Positions 60,372 through 64,000 of a DNA stretch of 64,000 nt are shown here, piece by piece. Positions within the stretch are counted from its first letter, which is position 1, and every line of letters starts with the position of its first letter. The stretch spans positions 2,356,001 through 2,420,000 of the forward strand of contig NW_024468249.1 of the NCBI RefSeq assembly GCF_002104995.1. Direction: 5' to 3'. The stretch comes from Linderina pennispora. Taxonomy: Eukaryota; Kickxellomycota; Kickxellomycetes; Kickxellales; Kickxellaceae. The notes under the pieces are model-generated. The model had not been told where the DNA came from and searched no databases. It saw nothing but the letters and a program-made list of their open reading frames with translations. The position numbers and the translations under genes were made by a program.

Positions 60372-63300
60372 ATGGAGAGCAGCATTCAGCAGGCAGCGTT
60401 CGATGAGCTGCCGGTGATGTACCAGGCGCGGATCCGCGACCTACAGCAGGAGCTCCTGGATGGCGATATTACACAAAAAGGGTACAGCAAGAAGATCACG
60501 CATATCATGGAGGAGTACCAGGCAAGCCAGGGAGCAGTGGCACCGAGCTCGCTGATGCCCCCATCGGACAGCAGACAGGTGCAGTTCAGCGAGCCCTCGG
60601 AAGCGCGTCCGGACGGTGCGGGCGGGCGGACAGTCAAGGTAGACTACAGCACGCGCCAATCGACAGCGATGGGATTCAAGAAGCCCGGGATCAATTTTGA
60701 CGACCTCCTGGGGGAATTCGATGACTCGGACGACTCGGACGATATCGCGCCAACCAACATTTCGTTCCGGCTGCAACCGAACAGGACGGCCCTGGGTATT
60801 ACGACGGATGCGCTCGAGCGCACCTCGAGCAATGGCTCACCGGCACAGCGCAGCGGGTCATCGGGCAAGACCACGCCGCGCAGCGGAGCGCGCACGCCGT
60901 ACAGTGTGGGCGGGCGTGTGGTGGACGACATTGCGTGGGACAGCGGGTGGGCGCCGAGTGGGCGGGCGGACCACGTGCTGGACGATATGATGGACCCGCT
61001 GGGGCAGCGGGCGGCCCAGCAGGCGCAGTTCTCGGACGACAGCAGCGCAGACGAATTCGACAGCATTGGGCCGGCGGACTTCAATCCGGATCAAATCACC
61101 AAAGACGCCAAGCATGCGACCAGCGACATGCCGGCGGCGGCGGCAGGCGACGTGAAGCGCATGAACTCGCTGGTGTACCCGCGTGGCCGGCGCACCGACA
61201 AAGTGCAAGTGGGACGGGCAGAGAAGACGCGGTCGAAATTGTACGGGATCGGCGAGGAGGTGGATTTCGGCGATCTCCCGTCGTCTGGCGACGAGAGGGA
61301 GAGCCGGCGCACCAGCGCGGCATTGTCGCATGGCTCGCTGAGCAGTGACAAGCGGGATGACTCGGGGATTATCCAGCACCAGGTGAGCGCGGCGGGCAGC
61401 GGGATTCCGACACCCAAATCGGCCAGCGTGACTCCGCAGCTTGCGGGCAGTGCCGAGATGGCAGTGCCGCGGTCGCCGCTGGGCGAGGATCCTGGACAGG
61501 GAGCTGACCAAAAGTTCAGCAGACTGTCGTTGGCGAGTTCGGGGTCGGAGAGCGTTCTGGATGCGGTCAGCGGGTCGATCACGCTGGACGATCTTGCACG
61601 TGCGTCGAATGTTGACTTGACGAGCATGCGTGAGTCAATGGTGGTTCCCGAGCAGCCGACGCTTGCGCAGCTGGCGGCTGAGAGCGCAGCGCAGTCGCCG
61701 TTGGAGGAAGATGCTCTGGCCATTGAGGCAGATTCACCCGACTCGCGTGAGCCGGCCGGTGGCGGCATGGTGGTAGACAATGTGGTGTCGCAGCAGCTGA
61801 GCAGCTCGAGCAGCATTGCGCTGGGCGGTGACTCGTCGCCGGTCAGTGGTGGGACTGATGGTGATAAACACTGTTGGCGATATGTCTGAGGACTCGGCTT
61901 CTGTGCAGGTGGATGGCGTGGAATCGGCAATGCCGCGGGCTCTCAGCGAGTACGATCCTCCAGGGCATACCAGCAGCGAGGGTCTAGCAGATAATGACTC
62001 ACAGCCTAATGCCAGACCAGGTGCGGCAGGCCCACACAGACAGCGAGGCTGGACCGGCGGCCAACGACGGCTGGACGCATGTCGTACTATTCGCCAGGAG
62101 GCCGAGCCTGAGGTGCCAGCCAACTTTGACATGCCCAGTACGCCGGTACCAGCCATTGACACAGAGCTGGTACGAGCAATGACTGTGCGCGGCACCTAGC
62201 CAGGCAGCACAGGACAATGCAGGCAACGTCCGGGGCGATGACAGCGCCAGCAGAGTACGAGCCATGGGCTGGCGAGCCGTGGGCTGGCGAACCCGCGCTG
62301 TCGGCGGCAGCGGTGGGAGCCGTAGTGGAGCCGCGTGTGGTGGGCGATGACGCGCAGTCGGCACAGCTGCGACAGCTTCTGGGGCAACACCAGACGCTGG
62401 CGTCGGTTCTGCAGCACCGGGCGCAGACGACACCAGCGGCATCGCGTACACGTGCATCGACACTAAGGGCCGGGAGATCGGCTCGTGGACGTGGCAGGGT
62501 CTGCACGTGCGGGCCATGCACGTGGTGCAGGTGCTCCGGCAGCAGGGCGTGGCCGCATGGGGCGACCGCGTGGCGCTGGTGTATCGCAAGTACGAGATGT
62601 TGGAGTTTGTAGGCAGTCTGTTCGGGTGCTTCTACGCAGGGCTGACAGCGGTGCCGATTGTAGCCGGCGACTCATATGCGGAGCTGGTGCATGTGCTGAA
62701 CTCGACCGGAGCTGCGGTGGTGTTGACCACGGAGCTCAACATCCGGTCGCTCAGCAAGGACCTGAGCCAGAACTCGGTCGGCCCCTGGCTGGCCTGCCGA
62801 TGTGCCGTGGGTGCGTACCGACAGCCTGGGTGGGATGTGTGCTGTCACCGGTGGGCGCGCAGACCGCATCGGCGCAACATCACCATGCGCGGCAGCCAGC
62901 TGATACGGCCTACAGCACCACGACGGAGACACGGATCGGCGAGCTGAGCGGCGCTGATGTCGCGTACATAGAGTTCAGCAAGAGCCCAAACGGCGAGCTC
63001 AAGGGTGTGCAGGTCACGCATGGGGCGATCCTAACGCAGTGCACTGGATGGATGATGAGTACGGGGATGCTGGGCATCGGCCGCAAGTACAAGCACCGCG
63101 TGGAGCTGGAGCAGAGCGACGACGAGCACGGGTCAATGCATGAGCTGGACGCTGCGCTGGGCAGCGAGCCACCGGTGCCCGAGCCAGTGGACGCAGCGAA
63201 CCACGCGGCCAGCGGCTCGCTGGGCAAGAGGTGGGGCGGGTCGACTGGCTTCCTGGGCCGCCTGCGCAATGTCGGCTCATTGCCCAGGATCCGCAAGAAC

Positions 63301-64000
63301 TCGGCTTCGTCGACAACCAGCTTCCGTAGCAGCCTGGCCGGCCCGCCGCAGCTCGCACGGGATCGGGCCAGTTCGGCGGCGTCGGCGCGCGGCTCACCAT
63401 CGACAATGCCGCGCAACCCGACGCGCATGTCGGCTGTGTCAGCGGCGCGCAGCAGCCCACGCAGCAGCCATGCGGGCGACTCAGCTCAGCGCGCCAGCGA
63501 GGTGGTGGTGTCGTATATCGAGCCGCGGCAACACTTTGGGCTTGTGTATGGCATCCTGGCCGGGTGCTTTGGCGGGCACCAGTCGGTGTATACTAGCAGC
63601 GCGCTGTGCGACCTGCCTGGCGCGTACATCGGGCTGCTGACGCGGTACCGGGCTACAGTGGCCGTGGGCGACTACACCGGGCTGCAGTCGGTTCTGTCGA
63701 CTGCCACTGACGAGCCGGCCCAGATCGCCGGCTACGACAAGAAGACGCCGCCGAACCTGGCGGCGCTGCGGCTAGTGCTGCTGGACGCACTGTTTGTCGA
63801 CCCGGACTTCCACGCGACCTTCAACCGCAACGTACTGCATCCGTACGGCTGCCCGTACCAGAGCATCGCCGACACCGAGGGCCACCCGGTGATCACGCCG
63901 GTCTGCACGCTGGCCGAGCACGGCAGCGTCCTTATGGCCATGCGCGACTGTCTGTCGTCCTACCCGCCGCCAGGTGTCCAGCCAGCGTCGCAGCACGGCG
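60372..64000 (+). CDS. DIP2: DIP2/CPS1-like protein, N-terminal part, about ten +1 sites, cut by window edge
   Basis: It starts MESSIQQAAFDELPVMYQ with a DMAP1-binding-type domain (residues about 5-50, ARIRDLQQELLDGDITQKGY), then a long Ser-rich disordered linker, then the first adenylate-forming domain: IAYTCIDTKGREIGSW, WGDRVALVYRKYEMLEFVGS, LTAVPIVAGDSY and DVAYIEFSKSPNGELKGVQV. This layout is that of animal DIP2 and fungal CPS1. DIP2 proteins act in lipid metabolism (diacylglycerol pools); CPS1-type genes affect fungal growth. The frame shifts by +1 repeatedly, clearly near 61871 and 62011, and by inference about eight more times between 62080 and 62900; one step at 62430-62445 could also be a missing base. 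The gene continues past 64000. Confidence 0.7.

Overview
The window is fungal nuclear DNA: intron-containing, gene-dense, with fungal cell-wall genes (GH72 glucanosyltransferase, cell-wall-integrity type MAPK), a 161-residue fungal tropomyosin and a fungal beta-alpha type fatty acid synthase (FAS) relative encoded as one chain. Muskelin, MRNIP and DIP2 homologues beside fungal genes suit an early-diverging (zygomycete-grade, perhaps Kickxellomycotina) fungus; the placement is an inference. No tRNA, rRNA, CRISPR array or complete transposon was recognised.

Layout: 0-5 kb holds the N-terminus of a gene running off the left edge, YIH1/IMPACT, MRNIP and a ThrE/Prm10-type transporter. 5-14 kb holds a GPI-anchored GAS enzyme, STE14, muskelin, snRNP E and phosphoserine aminotransferase. 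14-16.3 kb is an AT-rich poor island with one unrecognised ORF and a hairpin. 16.3-27.4 kb is one uninterrupted ORF for the spliceosome core protein PRP8, carrying three inteins. 29.3-40.4 kb is a single-chain FAS-like megasynthase. 40.7-48.9 kb holds an ammonium transporter, TACO1, GPI2/PIG-C and the MAPK. 49-64 kb holds a five-domain glutaredoxin-like membrane protein, purine nucleoside phosphorylase, a RING/TRAF-finger/LRR protein, tropomyosin, MED8 and the start of a DIP2/CPS1-like protein.

Three things stand out. (1) The FAS-like protein keeps the active-site residues for loading and condensation (AT, MPT, ACP, KS) but has lost those of all three beta-carbon processing domains (ER, DH, KR) and has no phosphopantetheine transferase domain. 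It looks like a FAS turned into a condensation-only, non-reducing synthase, or a paralogue in decay. (2) PRP8 has three inteins at three sites; each keeps its splicing residues and each has lost the endonuclease catalytic acids. (3) At least 21 places in eight genes carry exactly one extra nucleotide relative to the conserved reading frame, always +1 and never clearly -1. They cluster in some genes and are absent from others such as the 11-kb PRP8 ORF. Insertion-biased assembly error is the simplest explanation; programmed +1 frameshifting is the exciting alternative.

Most genes are housekeeping and unrelated in pathway. GAS, GPI2 (first step of GPI anchor synthesis) and the MAPK share a cell-wall theme but are not clustered.
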